A stretch of DNA of 64,000 nucleotides from Deltaproteobacteria bacterium (GTDB taxonomy: Bacteria; Myxococcota_A; Polyangia; GCA-2747355). The stretch is from positions 310,001 to 374,000 of the forward strand of contig JACKDQ010000005.1 in NCBI GenBank assembly GCA_020633415.1, in the 5' to 3' direction. The translations under genes were made by a program, and so were the position numbers. The notes beneath the pieces were generated by a model, which made no database searches, was not told the DNA's origin, and saw nothing but the letters and a program-made list of their open reading frames with translations. Below, in pieces: positions 52,173 through 61,472 of this stretch (within the stretch, counting starts at the first letter, position 1; each line of letters starts with the position of its first letter).

Positions 52173-55100
52173 ATGGGAGATAGTTTTGATCGGATCGCCA
52201 TCGTCAATCGTGGCGAGCCGGCAATGCGTTTGATCGTCGCGGCGCGGGAATATGCCCATCAGCGTGGTCGACCACTGACGACGATCGCGCTTTACACCGA
52301 CCCGGATCGACAGGCGATGTTCGTGCGTGAGGCCGACGAGAGCTACGCCCTCGGCTCAGCGATGTCGATCGATGACCGCGATGGCCAACGAAAAAGCGCC
52401 TATCTGAACTACGCTTTGCTCGAGCGGGCATTGCGTCAAACCCATGCCGATGCGGCCTGGGTCGGCTGGGGGTTTGTCGCCGAGCATCCCGAGTTCGTCG
52501 AGTTGTGCGATCGTTTGGGGATCGCTTTCATCGGTCCCTCAGCCGATGTGATGCGGACCCTAGGCGACAAGATTCTCGCCAAGCGACTCGCCGAGCAGGC
52601 GGAGCTTCCGGTTGCACCATGGAGCGGTGGCGCACTCGCGGATCTCGACGCCGCCTGTCGCGCAGCTGAAGTTCTCGGATATCCGCTAATGCTCAAGGCA
52701 ACGGCCGGTGGTGGTGGTCGAGGGATTCGTCGTATCGAAAACGAAGCGCAGCTTCGTGCGGTTTTCGATGCTGCGCAGCGTGAGGCATTAAGCGCTTTCG
52801 GCAGCGGCGCGTTGTTTCTTGAACGGATGGTTGGCAGCGCACGGCATGTCGAAGTTCAGATCCTCGGCGACAAGCACGGCACCGTTTGGGCGCTCGGCGT
52901 TCGCGACTGCACCGTTCAAAGGCGCAACCAAAAGCTGATCGAAGAGACCCCGTCCCCTGCACTCGATGAGCTGCAGCAGCGCGAGCTCTGCGATGCCGCG
53001 CGTCGACTCGGCGAACGCGTCGGGTACGTCGGCGCGGGCACCGTTGAATTCCTCTACGAGCCAAAGACCCGCCGTTTGGCCTTCATGGAGGTCAACACGC
53101 GTTTGCAGGTCGAGCACCCGGTTACCGAGATGGTCACCGGAATCGACTTGGTCAAGCTACAGCTCGAGATCGCCAGCGGCAAGGCGCTCTCGCCACAGCC
53201 GCCCTCGCCGATCGGTCACGCGATCGAGGTTCGCCTCAACGCCGAGGACCCCGAGTCGGGTTTTGCGCCAGCGCCTGGGCAAATCGAGCGCTTCCGTGTG
53301 CCGCTCGGCCCCGGTTTGCGTGTCGACACCGGCTTTGGCGCCGGCGACACCATCGCGGCCGACTTCGATTCGATGATCGCGAAAATCATCGCTCACGGTC
53401 GAGATCGCGAGGAAGCGCTGGCCCGGCTTCACCGCGCGCTGCGTGAATCCTTGGTTCTTGTCGCCGGTGGCGTCAGCAACAAGGGCTTCCTGCTGGAGCT
53501 GCTCGATCGCCCCGAGCTTACCAGCGGCGAGTACGATATCGGCTGGCTCGACGGTTTGGTGGAACGGGACGAACATCTATCGGGACGTTCTGCCGATATC
53601 GCGCTGATCCACGGTGCGATTGTCGCCTACGAAGAAGAGTTCAGCGCCGAGATGGCCAATTTCTTCGCGGCGGCGGCACGCGGGCGCCCGGAAGTGGGCA
53701 ATCGCGGAAGTCGAGAGATCGAACTCTCGCTCAGCGGTGCTGACTATCGCTTCGTCGTCGGGCGGATTGGCCCGGAACGCTATCGCATCGGCATCGGCGA
53801 ACGCAGCTTGGAGCTCAGCCTTGTCGAATTGCGCCCACTAGAGTGGCGGTTAACGATCGCCGATCGAACCCACCGTGTGCGTGCCTTCTCGCGCGGCGCC
53901 TATTTGGTCGTCGAAGTCGACGGCATCAGCTACCGGATCAGCCGTGATTTGGGCGGTGTGATCCGCGCTCCGGCGCCCGCGATCGTTGTCTCGGTTGACG
54001 TGGCCGAGGGCGATATGGTCGAGGCCGGTGATCGGCTAGTCGTTCTTGAAGCGATGAAGACTGAAATGGCGATTACGGCGAAGTTTGCCGGACGCGTCAG
54101 GAAGGTCGCGGTAACCAACAATGTGCAGGTGCATCCGGGCGCAGAGCTGCTGCTGGTCGAGCCGCCGCAGAAACAGGTTGCCATTCAGACTGCGGTCGAT
54201 TTTTCGCCACTGCTCGAGTTGTACGCCCACTCGACCCGACGAAATGGGCGATATCGCCAACTCAACGAGTTGCGATCGCTGATCCTCGGGTTTGATGCCG
54301 ACGAAGCGCGTTTGCGTGCGGTGATCGAGCAAGGCGCGGGTTTGACGCCCGACATCGACGAGGTCGAGGATCGCCTCTGGCGCAAAGAGGATCGGATCCT
54401 GGCGACCTTTGCCGACATCGCCGCATTGTTTCACCCCGAGCCTGCCGGTTTGGCCGACGATGGACTGGGGCGACTTAGCACCAAAGAGTATTTCTACACC
54501 TTCCTACGCGATCCCGAAGGCCGCGGTGAAGGATTCCCCGAGCCATTTTTGGACAAGCTGCGCGCGGCGCTCGCCCATTACGGCGTCGAACATCTCGAGG
54601 CGCATCCAGCGCTAAGCAGCAGTCTGTATCGGCTTTGTCGATCGCACTGGCGTGCCACCGATCAGCGCGCCGGAATTTCGGCAATACTGCAGCGCTGGCT
54701 TCGTTCGCTCTCCGAGTTGCGTCTGCGCGGCGACGAACCACGGCGTGCTTTGCTCGACCGCATGATTCGCGTTACCGAGTGGCGCTACCCGGCGTTGCAC
54801 GACGCCGCGCTCGAAGTGCGCTATCGCGCCTTTGAGTTGCCATTGCTCGAGCGGGCGCAAGCTGAGATCTATGCCGCTGCAGCAGCGCGTTTGGCAGAGC
54901 TTGCCGAGCAGCCGCCGCCAGCGAAGCGCGAGGCCTGTATCGCCGAGTTGGTCGCTTGCACCCAGCCGCTGACCGGGTACTTCTCTGCGCGTTTAGGCAC
55001 AGCGACCTTGCCCGCGCGTGCGGCAATGGTCGAAACGCTGCTGCGGCGTCACTATCGCATTCGCACACTCGAGCAGATGACGACCGCAAAGGTCGGCCAG

Positions 55101-57761
55101 AGCGTGATCGCTGAGGCTTACTATCAGCACGACGGGCGACGTTTTCGCGTGTTGGGGACTTTGGCTGATGTCGAGCAGCTGACCACCAGCATTGCGGACA
55201 TCAAGAAGCTGTTGATCGAGCGGCCTGCTGATAGTGCTGAGGTGCTGATCGATCTCTACATGGCCTGTCCCGAGCACCTCCCAGGGCGCAACGAACTCCC
55301 CGCACGGATCGCTGCAGTGCTCGAACAGGCCGGACTGCCGGGCGCTGTGCGTCGCGCGACCGCCGCGGTTGTTCAGCCAGGCGCTGATGGTGGAAACGGC
55401 ACGCGCTATCTGACGTGGCGGCGTGGTGATGAAGGCCTGTTCGCCGGAGACGAACAGCAGGAAGAGATCCATCCGCAAACTGCGCAACGTATCCGCTTGT
55501 GGCGAATGTCCCGGTTCAACCTTCGGCGTCTACCGTCGGCGCCGCAGGTTTACCTCTACCACGCGCTGGCCAAAGACAATAAGAAGGACGAGCGCCTGTT
55601 TGCCGTGACGGAGGTACGAGACCTTACCGCTGTGCGCGACGAGCGGGGCAGGCTACTGGCGATGCCCCACCTAGAGCACCGAATCGCCGAGGTACTGGCT
55701 GGCATTCGCCGTTTTCAGGCCAGCCGCCCTGAGCGCTACCGCTTGCACTGGAACCGCATCTTCTTACACGTCTGGCCGGTTCTGAGCCTGGCGGAAGAGG
55801 ACCTCAACGGTTTGGTCGGCAAGATCTGGCCGGCGACTAAGTCGCTCGGCATCGAACGGCTGATCGCCTGCGTGTTGATGCCGTCCAAGAACGGCGCGCC
55901 CAAGCAAATCGAGATCGTCATCGATAATCCGGGTGGTGGTCCAGTGATCACCTTTCGTGAGCCGCCCGAGTTGCCGATGGAGCCGCTTGACCCTTACGGT
56001 GCGAAAGTTGTGCGACTCAAGCAGCGCGGCTTGGTTTATCCCTATGCCTGGCTGCAGCGCATTTGTCCGAGCGAGCCGGTCGCGCAGTCGGAATTCCCAC
56101 CTGGGCGCTTTGTCGAGTACGATCTCGACCAAAACGGCAAACTCGTACCGGTCGACCGACCTTATGGGCAGAACACGGCGAACATCGTTGTCGGCCTGAT
56201 CGATACGCCGACCGCCAAATATCCCGAGGGGATGCGTCGTGTGATCTTGCTTGGGGATCCGAGCCGCGACATGGGTGCTTTGGCCGAGCCCGAATGCCGC
56301 CGGATCATCGAAGCGATCGATCTCGCCGAGGCCGAAAACCTGCCGATTGAATGGTTCTCGCTTTCGGCGGGCGCAAAGATCTCGATGGATAGCGGTACCG
56401 AGAACATGGATTGGATCGCGCTGGTCTTGCGACGGCTGGTTCTGTTCACTCAAAACCGCGGTGAGGTCAACATCATCGTCTGTGGTATCAACGTCGGCGC
56501 TCAGCCTTACTGGAACGCCGAGGCAACGATGCTGATGCACACGCGCGGGATTCTCGTGATGATCCCCGAGAGTGCGATGGTCTTGACCGGCAAACAGGCG
56601 CTCGATTACTCGGGCGGTGTTTCGGCCGATGATAACTTTGGCATCGGCGGCTACGAAACGATCATGGGCCCCAACGGTCAGGCCCAGTATTACGCCTCCG
56701 ACCTTGGCGATGCGTATAAGATTCTGTTGCGCTACTACGATCACAGCTATGTGATGCCCGGCGAGCGGTTTCCGCGGCGCGCTCCGTCTGCCGATCCGGC
56801 CGACCGCGACGTGTGCTGTTCGCCGCACAGTGAGTCGGTCTCGGGCTTTTCTACGATCGGCGAAGTGTTCAGCGAGCAGTCGAACCCGGGCCGCAAAAAG
56901 CCCTTCGACATTCGTTCGGTGATGAGCGCAGTGATCGATGCCAAGACTGAGCCGCTCGAGCGCTGGTTCGGTCTGCGTGGTGCGGAAATGGCCGTTGTGT
57001 GGGACTCCCACATTGGTGGTTACCCGCTATGCTTGATCGGTCTCGAGTCACGGCCGCTCAAGCGCCTCGGATTTGTGCCTGCCGATGGCCCCGAGCAGTG
57101 GACTCCGGGGACGTTGTTTCCGCGTGCGTCAAAAAAAGTCGCGCGGGCGATCAACGCTGCGAGTGGCAACCGTCCAGTTGTGGTACTGGCCAACCTCTCT
57201 GGCTTCGATGGATCGCCCGAATCGATGCGCAACCTGCAGCTGGAGTACGGCGCCGAGATCGGTCGGGCTGTCGTCAACTTTAAGGGGCCGATCATCTTCT
57301 GCGTCGTTTCGCGCTACCACGGTGGTGCGTTCGTCGTGTTCTCGGCGCGTTTGCACGATAATATGCAAGTCGCCGCGCTTGAGGGCGCCCATGCCTCGGT
57401 GATCGGTGGCGCTCCGGCTGCAGCGGTGGTCTTCGCTCGCGAGGTGTCGAAGCGTGCGCAGCGTGATCAGCGCTTGATCGAGCTCGAACAGCGATTGATG
57501 CGGGCTTCGGGTGCGCAGATGGTCGCGCTGCGATCGCAGTACCAAGACCTGCTCGGGCAGGTGCGCTCGGAGAAACTCGGTGAGGTTGCCGAAGAGTTTG
57601 ACGCTGTCCATAGCGTCCAGCGCGCTCAGCGCGTCGGATCGGTGGACCAGATCGTGCCGCCGAGCGAGCTGCGCCGTTATCTGGTAGAGGCGCTGGAACG
57701 TGGCATCGAACGCGAGCTGCGGCAGCAACGTCTATCGATCGTCGCCAGCGGTCACGCCTGA
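52173..57761 (+). CDS. Multidomain acetyl-CoA/acyl-CoA carboxylase in one polypeptide
   Basis: A 1,862-residue protein with all carboxylase parts. Residues 1-460 are biotin carboxylase: IAIVNRGEPAMRLI, the ATP-grasp KATAGGGGRGIRRIE, and the EVNTRLQVEHPVTEMVTGIDLVK block. A biotin-carrier domain lies about 590-665, with biotinyl-Lys K629 in VLEAMKTEMAIT (the usual form is EAMKM). A long central region (about 680-1260) links to a carboxyltransferase (about 1270-1862) that opens with LDPYGAKVVRLKQRGLVYPYAW, as in eukaryotic ACC. It would make malonyl-CoA or a related acyl-CoA from the CoA ester, HCO3- and ATP; substrate is not settled. The ATG at 52173 is just before the IAIVNRG strand; frames further upstream are unsupported. 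Confidence 0.88.
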   Translation: MGDSFDRIAIVNRGEPAMRLIVAAREYAHQRGRPLTTIALYTDPDRQAMFVREADESYALGSAMSIDDRDGQRKSAYLNYALLERALRQTHADAAWVGWGFVAEHPEFVELCDRLGIAFIGPSADVMRTLGDKILAKRLAEQAELPVAPWSGGALADLDAACRAAEVLGYPLMLKATAGGGGRGIRRIENEAQLRAVFDAAQREALSAFGSGALFLERMVGSARHVEVQILGDKHGTVWALGVRDCTVQRRNQKLIEETPSPALDELQQRELCDAARRLGERVGYVGAGTVEFLYEPKTRRLAFMEVNTRLQVEHPVTEMVTGIDLVKLQLEIASGKALSPQPPSPIGHAIEVRLNAEDPESGFAPAPGQIERFRVPLGPGLRVDTGFGAGDTIAADFDSMIAKIIAHGRDREEALARLHRALRESLVLVAGGVSNKGFLLELLDRPELTSGEYDIGWLDGLVERDEHLSGRSADIALIHGAIVAYEEEFSAEMANFFAAAARGRPEVGNRGSREIELSLSGADYRFVVGRIGPERYRIGIGERSLELSLVELRPLEWRLTIADRTHRVRAFSRGAYLVVEVDGISYRISRDLGGVIRAPAPAIVVSVDVAEGDMVEAGDRLVVLEAMKTEMAITAKFAGRVRKVAVTNNVQVHPGAELLLVEPPQKQVAIQTAVDFSPLLELYAHSTRRNGRYRQLNELRSLILGFDADEARLRAVIEQGAGLTPDIDEVEDRLWRKEDRILATFADIAALFHPEPAGLADDGLGRLSTKEYFYTFLRDPEGRGEGFPEPFLDKLRAALAHYGVEHLEAHPALSSSLYRLCRSHWRATDQRAGISAILQRWLRSLSELRLRGDEPRRALLDRMIRVTEWRYPALHDAALEVRYRAFELPLLERAQAEIYAAAAARLAELAEQPPPAKREACIAELVACTQPLTGYFSARLGTATLPARAAMVETLLRRHYRIRTLEQMTTAKVGQSVIAEAYYQHDGRRFRVLGTLADVEQLTTSIADIKKLLIERPADSAEVLIDLYMACPEHLPGRNELPARIAAVLEQAGLPGAVRRATAAVVQPGADGGNGTRYLTWRRGDEGLFAGDEQQEEIHPQTAQRIRLWRMSRFNLRRLPSAPQVYLYHALAKDNKKDERLFAVTEVRDLTAVRDERGRLLAMPHLEHRIAEVLAGIRRFQASRPERYRLHWNRIFLHVWPVLSLAEEDLNGLVGKIWPATKSLGIERLIACVLMPSKNGAPKQIEIVIDNPGGGPVITFREPPELPMEPLDPYGAKVVRLKQRGLVYPYAWLQRICPSEPVAQSEFPPGRFVEYDLDQNGKLVPVDRPYGQNTANIVVGLIDTPTAKYPEGMRRVILLGDPSRDMGALAEPECRRIIEAIDLAEAENLPIEWFSLSAGAKISMDSGTENMDWIALVLRRLVLFTQNRGEVNIIVCGINVGAQPYWNAEATMLMHTRGILVMIPESAMVLTGKQALDYSGGVSADDNFGIGGYETIMGPNGQAQYYASDLGDAYKILLRYYDHSYVMPGERFPRRAPSADPADRDVCCSPHSESVSGFSTIGEVFSEQSNPGRKKPFDIRSVMSAVIDAKTEPLERWFGLRGAEMAVVWDSHIGGYPLCLIGLESRPLKRLGFVPADGPEQWTPGTLFPRASKKVARAINAASGNRPVVVLANLSGFDGSPESMRNLQLEYGAEIGRAVVNFKGPIIFCVVSRYHGGAFVVFSARLHDNMQVAALEGAHASVIGGAPAAAVVFAREVSKRAQRDQRLIELEQRLMRASGAQMVALRSQYQDLLGQVRSEKLGEVAEEFDAVHSVQRAQRVGSVDQIVPPSELRRYLVEALERGIERELRQQRLSIVASGHA

Positions 57762-57858
57762 CCAACAATTCCGCGGTCAGCACAGCGGTAATGGTATGCT
57801 AAGCGCCTGAGGTTTTCCCAGGAAGGCTCTCCTGCTACTCGCGCTCGGCATCGCTTCG

Positions 57859-59637
57859 TTGATCTTCGGTTGGCTGCTTTGGCTGTTCGGCCGGCGGTTT
57901 TCGGCGGTCTCGTCATCGATCGACGGTTTCGTACTAACGATGGTTGCCGGACTGTGTGCATTGCACATCATTCCACACAGCATGATGGCGATCGGCCCCT
58001 CAGCGCTGTTCGCTGCCGTCGTCGGTTTTGTCGTTGTTTGGTGGACCGAGCGTCAGGGCAGTCGGCGCGCGCTGGGCTCGTTTTCTGGCGCCGCGATTCC
58101 GATGGCGTTGGCGGGACTAGCGGCCCATGCGATCATCGACGGAGGCGCGCTGGCAAGTGCCGGAGAGCTCGGCAAAGGCGGTCTGCCGCTGGCCGCGGCG
58201 GTGATTCTCCATCGCGTGCCGATCGGTGCCGTGCTCGGTCGTTTCACCCAACGGGGGTTGCTCTGGCCAGGCGTCGCGCTTAGCGTCTTGGTTATCGCCA
58301 CCTGCTTGGGATACTTTGCTGGCGGTGAGATCCTGCAGGCCGCTTCGCCCACCGCGATCCACTTGCTACAAGGCCTGGTCGCCGGCGGTTTGCTACATGT
58401 CGTCTTTCATCGCGCACCTCATGGTCAGGTCCGCGCGCGCTCAGGTGCGATCGGTGCGGCGCTGGGAGCGATTTCGCTTTGGTTCGCCCTCGACTTGCAC
58501 CAGCACGAATTGCCGCTCAGCTCGATCGGCCTGGGGGCAACCTTTGCCCGCCTGGCGCTGGAGACGGCCCCCGCGCTGTTGCTAGCGTTTCTCGGGGCCG
58601 GGTTGTTACAGGCCTTCGTGCGACCGACGGGGTTTGCCTGGATCGGCCGTGGTGGGGCGGCACAACAAGCGCTGCGCGGAATGGTCTTCGGTCTGCCTCT
58701 GCCGATCTGCTCCTGTGGTGTATTGCCGTTTTACGCCACGCTGATCCGCCAACACGTGCCCGCTACGGCTGCGATCTCGTTTCTGATCGCTACGCCGGAG
58801 ATCGGCATCGATGCGCTGTTCATCTCATGGTCGTTGCTCGGTGCGCCGCTGACGCTGGTCCGCATTGCAGCAGCTGCATTGGTCGCCTTCTTGTCGGCGC
58901 TGATCGTCGGTCGCTTGGCTAAACCTTGTCAGCTGCCGGTCGACGACCGCCTGCAACTCGCTCAGTCGCAGAACCTGTCGCTGAGCGCCAAACTGCAGCA
59001 AGCGGTCTGGTACGGTCTTGGCGAGCTCGTCGATCACCTGCTGCCGTGGATTCTCGTCGGGTTGGCGATCGCTTCGTTCCTCGAGCCATCGCTACGCGAG
59101 GCGGCTCTCGGAGCGGTGCCGACCATCTTGCAGGTGCCCTTGGCGGCGCTGCTCGGTCTGCCGATCTACGTCTGCGCGTCGGGCTCGACGCCGTTGGTCG
59201 CAGTGCTGCTCCACAAAGGACTCTCGCCGGGCGGTGCGATCGCCTTTTTGCTGACGGGGCCGGCGACCAACATCACCACGTTCGGCGCGCTGTCGATTTT
59301 GCATGGTCGTCGAACGGCGATCACCTTCGCGGCGACCGTTTTTGCCCTCGCCTGTGCCTTGGGCTGGGCGATCGACGCTGTCACCCGCGAATTCCTGCCG
59401 ATGGCGCTGCACGAGCATCGGCATGGTCATCACGCTTGGCCGATAGTCGAGATCGCTGCGGCGTCGATCATGGGGCTTAGCGCGCTTTATTCGCTGTGGC
59501 GCTGTGGCCCACGCGGCTGGATCGCGCAGCTTTCGCCGTTGGGCGCCGACGGCCATAGCCACGACCACGATCATCACGACCACGATCATCACGACCACGA
59601 TCATCACGACCACGATCATCACGACCACGATCGCTAG
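57859..59637 (+). CDS. Zinc/copper-type permease (SO_0444/DUF318-like) with ZIP-like N-terminal half and His-rich tail
   Basis: A 592-residue polytopic membrane protein. The C-terminal permease domain (about 225-545) has the CSCGVLPFYATL motif and PEIGIDALFISWSLLG plus GPATNITTFGALS, matching the SO_0444-like Cu/Zn export permeases. The first 220 residues form a second set of helices with LHIIPHSMMAIG and AVILHRVPIGAVLG, reminiscent of ZIP transporters. The last 28 residues are His/Asp only. The nearest TTG start is 57859, but the frame is open upstream to 57811 and continues the first helix; a CTG at 57832 lies behind an AGGAAGG ribosome site and may be the true start. Confidence 0.8.
   Translation: MIFGWLLWLFGRRFSAVSSSIDGFVLTMVAGLCALHIIPHSMMAIGPSALFAAVVGFVVVWWTERQGSRRALGSFSGAAIPMALAGLAAHAIIDGGALASAGELGKGGLPLAAAVILHRVPIGAVLGRFTQRGLLWPGVALSVLVIATCLGYFAGGEILQAASPTAIHLLQGLVAGGLLHVVFHRAPHGQVRARSGAIGAALGAISLWFALDLHQHELPLSSIGLGATFARLALETAPALLLAFLGAGLLQAFVRPTGFAWIGRGGAAQQALRGMVFGLPLPICSCGVLPFYATLIRQHVPATAAISFLIATPEIGIDALFISWSLLGAPLTLVRIAAAALVAFLSALIVGRLAKPCQLPVDDRLQLAQSQNLSLSAKLQQAVWYGLGELVDHLLPWILVGLAIASFLEPSLREAALGAVPTILQVPLAALLGLPIYVCASGSTPLVAVLLHKGLSPGGAIAFLLTGPATNITTFGALSILHGRRTAITFAATVFALACALGWAIDAVTREFLPMALHEHRHGHHAWPIVEIAAASIMGLSALYSLWRCGPRGWIAQLSPLGADGHSHDHDHHDHDHHDHDHHDHDHHDHDR
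59566..59634 (+). repeat. Tandem repeat encoding the transporter's His-rich tail
   Basis: Four copies of the 15-base unit CACGATCATCACGAC (59566-59625) plus a partial fifth copy (to 59634), encoding HDHHD repeats, just before the stop codon. The units are identical, which points to recent expansion. Confidence 0.9.
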
Positions 59638-59682
59638 GCGAATAGATCCATCGTGCCGTGGACAAGTTGGCGAGCGGTGTTT

Positions 59683-59697
59683 AATCCCCTCGGGATT
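59683..59697. terminator. Perfect short stem-loop between convergent genes
   Basis: AATCCC (59683-59688), three-base loop, GGGATT (59692-59697). It lies between the transporter stop and the stop of the minus-strand ABC permease. No U-run follows on either strand. Confidence 0.3.
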
Positions 59698-59719
59698 GGG
59701 GCGCGTCGCGTTGTTAAAG

Positions 59720-60565
59720 CTAGCGGCGGCGAAGCAGGCCGAGCAGGGCCAGTCCGCCGCAGAGGGTCGCCTGGGTTGCGCCGACGGGTAGCTCCCAGAA
59801 GAAGGCGGCAACGTAGCCGCTCACCCCGCAGAGTGCGCCGAGCAGTGCGGCGAGCAGCATCGCTCGCTGGAGTCGGTTGACGAAAGCGAGCGCAGCAAAG
59901 GCCGGTCCGACACTGAGCGCGAAGACCGGCAGCGCACCCAGTGCGCGGGTGGTTACGGCAATCGTTACGCCGATACAGAGCATCAATATCGCTTCGAGTA
60001 GTCGTACCGGTAAGCCCTGAACGCGTGCGCCATCACTATCGAAGCTGACCGCGATCAAGCCGCGACGCAGCCACGCCTGGGTCGCCAGCACCAGCGTGGC
60101 CACGACGACCGTGGCGTGGAGGTCCCTTGGGCTTACGGCGACGGCGATACCGAAGAGAATCGCATCGATCTGATGGGCTTCCTGCACGATCCGCGAGCCC
60201 AACAACACCGCTGCTCCGGCGGTCAGCAGATAGAGTAGCCCAACGAGCGCCTCGCGTTGCACCTGGAGTCGGCGGAGCGACAAAAGCAGCGTTGCTGCAA
60301 TGCCGCAAGCGAAGCCCGATGCGACGGGGGTCAGCCAGGTTGCGCTCCAGGCGATGTGCGCAAAAAATGCGAACGCCACACCAAAGCCAGCGGCATGGCT
60401 AATCGCCAGGGGGACGAAGACCATTCGCCGCAAGACGATGAACACGCCCAGTGAACCGAGGACCGTGCCGGCGACGGCGGCGCAGATCATCGGATCGGCG
60501 TAGATCTCGAGCGCGTCGATAAAGTCAGCCCAGCCGAGGGCGGCGCTCGCGGTAGCCACGGTCAT
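59720..60565 (-). CDS. Zinc/manganese-type ABC transporter permease (ZnuB family)
   Basis: A 281-residue inner-membrane permease of the ABC-3 family used for uptake of Zn2+ or Mn2+. It has eight or nine helices: MICAAVAGTVLGSLGVFIVLRRM, FVPLAISHAAGFGVAFAFF, LLYLLTAGAAVLLGSRIVQEAHQ, ALPVFALSVGPAFAALAFV. It overlaps the ATP-binding gene by 4 bases (60562-60565). No substrate-binding protein (ZnuA) is in the cluster, so it may use a binding protein encoded elsewhere. Metal choice is not shown by sequence. Confidence 0.8.
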   Translation of the reverse strand: MTVATASAALGWADFIDALEIYADPMICAAVAGTVLGSLGVFIVLRRMVFVPLAISHAAGFGVAFAFFAHIAWSATWLTPVASGFACGIAATLLLSLRRLQVQREALVGLLYLLTAGAAVLLGSRIVQEAHQIDAILFGIAVAVSPRDLHATVVVATLVLATQAWLRRGLIAVSFDSDGARVQGLPVRLLEAILMLCIGVTIAVTTRALGALPVFALSVGPAFAALAFVNRLQRAMLLAALLGALCGVSGYVAAFFWELPVGATQATLCGGLALLGLLRRR

Positions 60566-61353
60566 CGCTGTTCGTCTGCCGCGTGCGCGTGTGTGTGCGG
60601 AGGAAAATCGTCGCCGGAGGTGTGAACGTGGCCGTAAAGCCGGTTGAACAGCGGATGCTGGTAGACCTGATCGGTGTCGCCCTGGACCACGGTCTGCGTT
60701 GCGCGGTCGAGGAACAGTGTGTGGTCAGCGACGTGCACCACGGCGTTGACTTGATGCGAGATCAGCAACACCGCTAGATCCTGCTCGCTGGCCAGCTCAC
60801 GCATCAACTCTAGCGTTGAACTCGCTGTTGTAGCGTCCATCGCCGATGTTGGCTCGTCGAGCACGGCTAGTCTTGGACGGCTGGCCAGCAGGCGGGCGAT
60901 CAGCACCCGCTGCTTTTGTCCCTCGCTGAGCAGGCCAAAGCGCTGGCTGCTCAGCTCGCCAGCGTCGACACGCTCGAGAGCTTCGGCGATTTGACGGCGA
61001 CCCGCACGTCCGATCGATGGCCGCAAAAAGCTGGTGCCACGCTCCAGACCTGTGGCGACGACATCCCAACTACGCATCGGCATCAGCGGTGAGAATTGCG
61101 TTCGCTGGGGAATGTAGGCCATCGGCAGCGGGTCGGTTAGTCGCTCGAGGGTGCCGGCGACGGCGGGCTGCAGGCCGAGCAGCGTGCGAAAGAACGTAGT
61201 TTTGCCTGCGCCGTTCAGTCCGACCACCGCCCAGAGCTGACCACAAGTCACGCGCAGGTCGATCGGTGGAAGCAGTGGGTGACCGCGATAGCCGACCACC
61301 AAACCGCTGGTTTGAAAGAGCGGCAGATGCTGGTGATCGTGCTCGGGCGTCAT
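60562..61353 (-). CDS. Zinc/manganese-type ABC transporter ATP-binding protein (ZnuC family)
   Basis: A 263-residue ATPase. Walker A is GLNGAGKTT (about residues 45-53), followed by the Q-loop region YIPQRTQF. The ABC signature is LLSEGQKQRVLIARLLA, Walker B is LAVLDEPTSAMD, and the switch His is in VLLISHQVNAV. The C-terminus is His-rich (YGHVHTSGDDFPPHTHAHA), which suggests metal binding and fits a zinc role. It is divergent from the SmtB-type regulator gene, with a shared 119-base control region. Confidence 0.85.
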   Translation of the reverse strand: MTPEHDHQHLPLFQTSGLVVGYRGHPLLPPIDLRVTCGQLWAVVGLNGAGKTTFFRTLLGLQPAVAGTLERLTDPLPMAYIPQRTQFSPLMPMRSWDVVATGLERGTSFLRPSIGRAGRRQIAEALERVDAGELSSQRFGLLSEGQKQRVLIARLLASRPRLAVLDEPTSAMDATTASSTLELMRELASEQDLAVLLISHQVNAVVHVADHTLFLDRATQTVVQGDTDQVYQHPLFNRLYGHVHTSGDDFPPHTHAHAADEQR

Positions 61354-61360
61354 CGCTCCG

Positions 61361-61388
61361 TACCTATCATTTGCATCTTCGCTGTCAA
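61361..61388 (-). promoter_or_regulatory. Candidate promoter of the zinc ABC operon
   Basis: Minus-strand TTGACA (61388-61383) is followed by TG-A-TAGGTA (-10 element at 61366-61361, 16-base spacer). The -10 match is weak. The predicted start would lie near the ATG at 61353. Confidence 0.3.
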
Positions 61389-61438
61389 GCCGCCATTGTT
61401 GTATAGCTGATTGGAAATAAAACGATCTGCTTGCTGAC

Positions 61439-61454
61439 TTGTTCAGTTGAATAA
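61439..61454. promoter_or_regulatory. SmtB/ArsR-type operator candidate
   Basis: TTGTTCA, two bases, TGAATAA (61439-61454): an inverted repeat with one mismatch per seven-base arm, flanked by a C-G pair. Its shape fits the 12-2-12 sites bound by SmtB/CzrA-type zinc repressors. It is 18 bases before the regulator's ATG. Confidence 0.5.
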
Positions 61455-61472
61455 GCTGTGAAATGAGAGCGT

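Noticed and set aside
51944..52207. 87-codon minus-strand frame between the membrane protein and the carboxylase
   Set aside because: It overlaps the carboxylase start, has no ribosome site or recognisable features.
55764..57011. 415-codon minus-strand open frame inside the carboxylase gene
   Set aside because: Antisense to a strongly conserved carboxyltransferase domain; no start signals or motifs.
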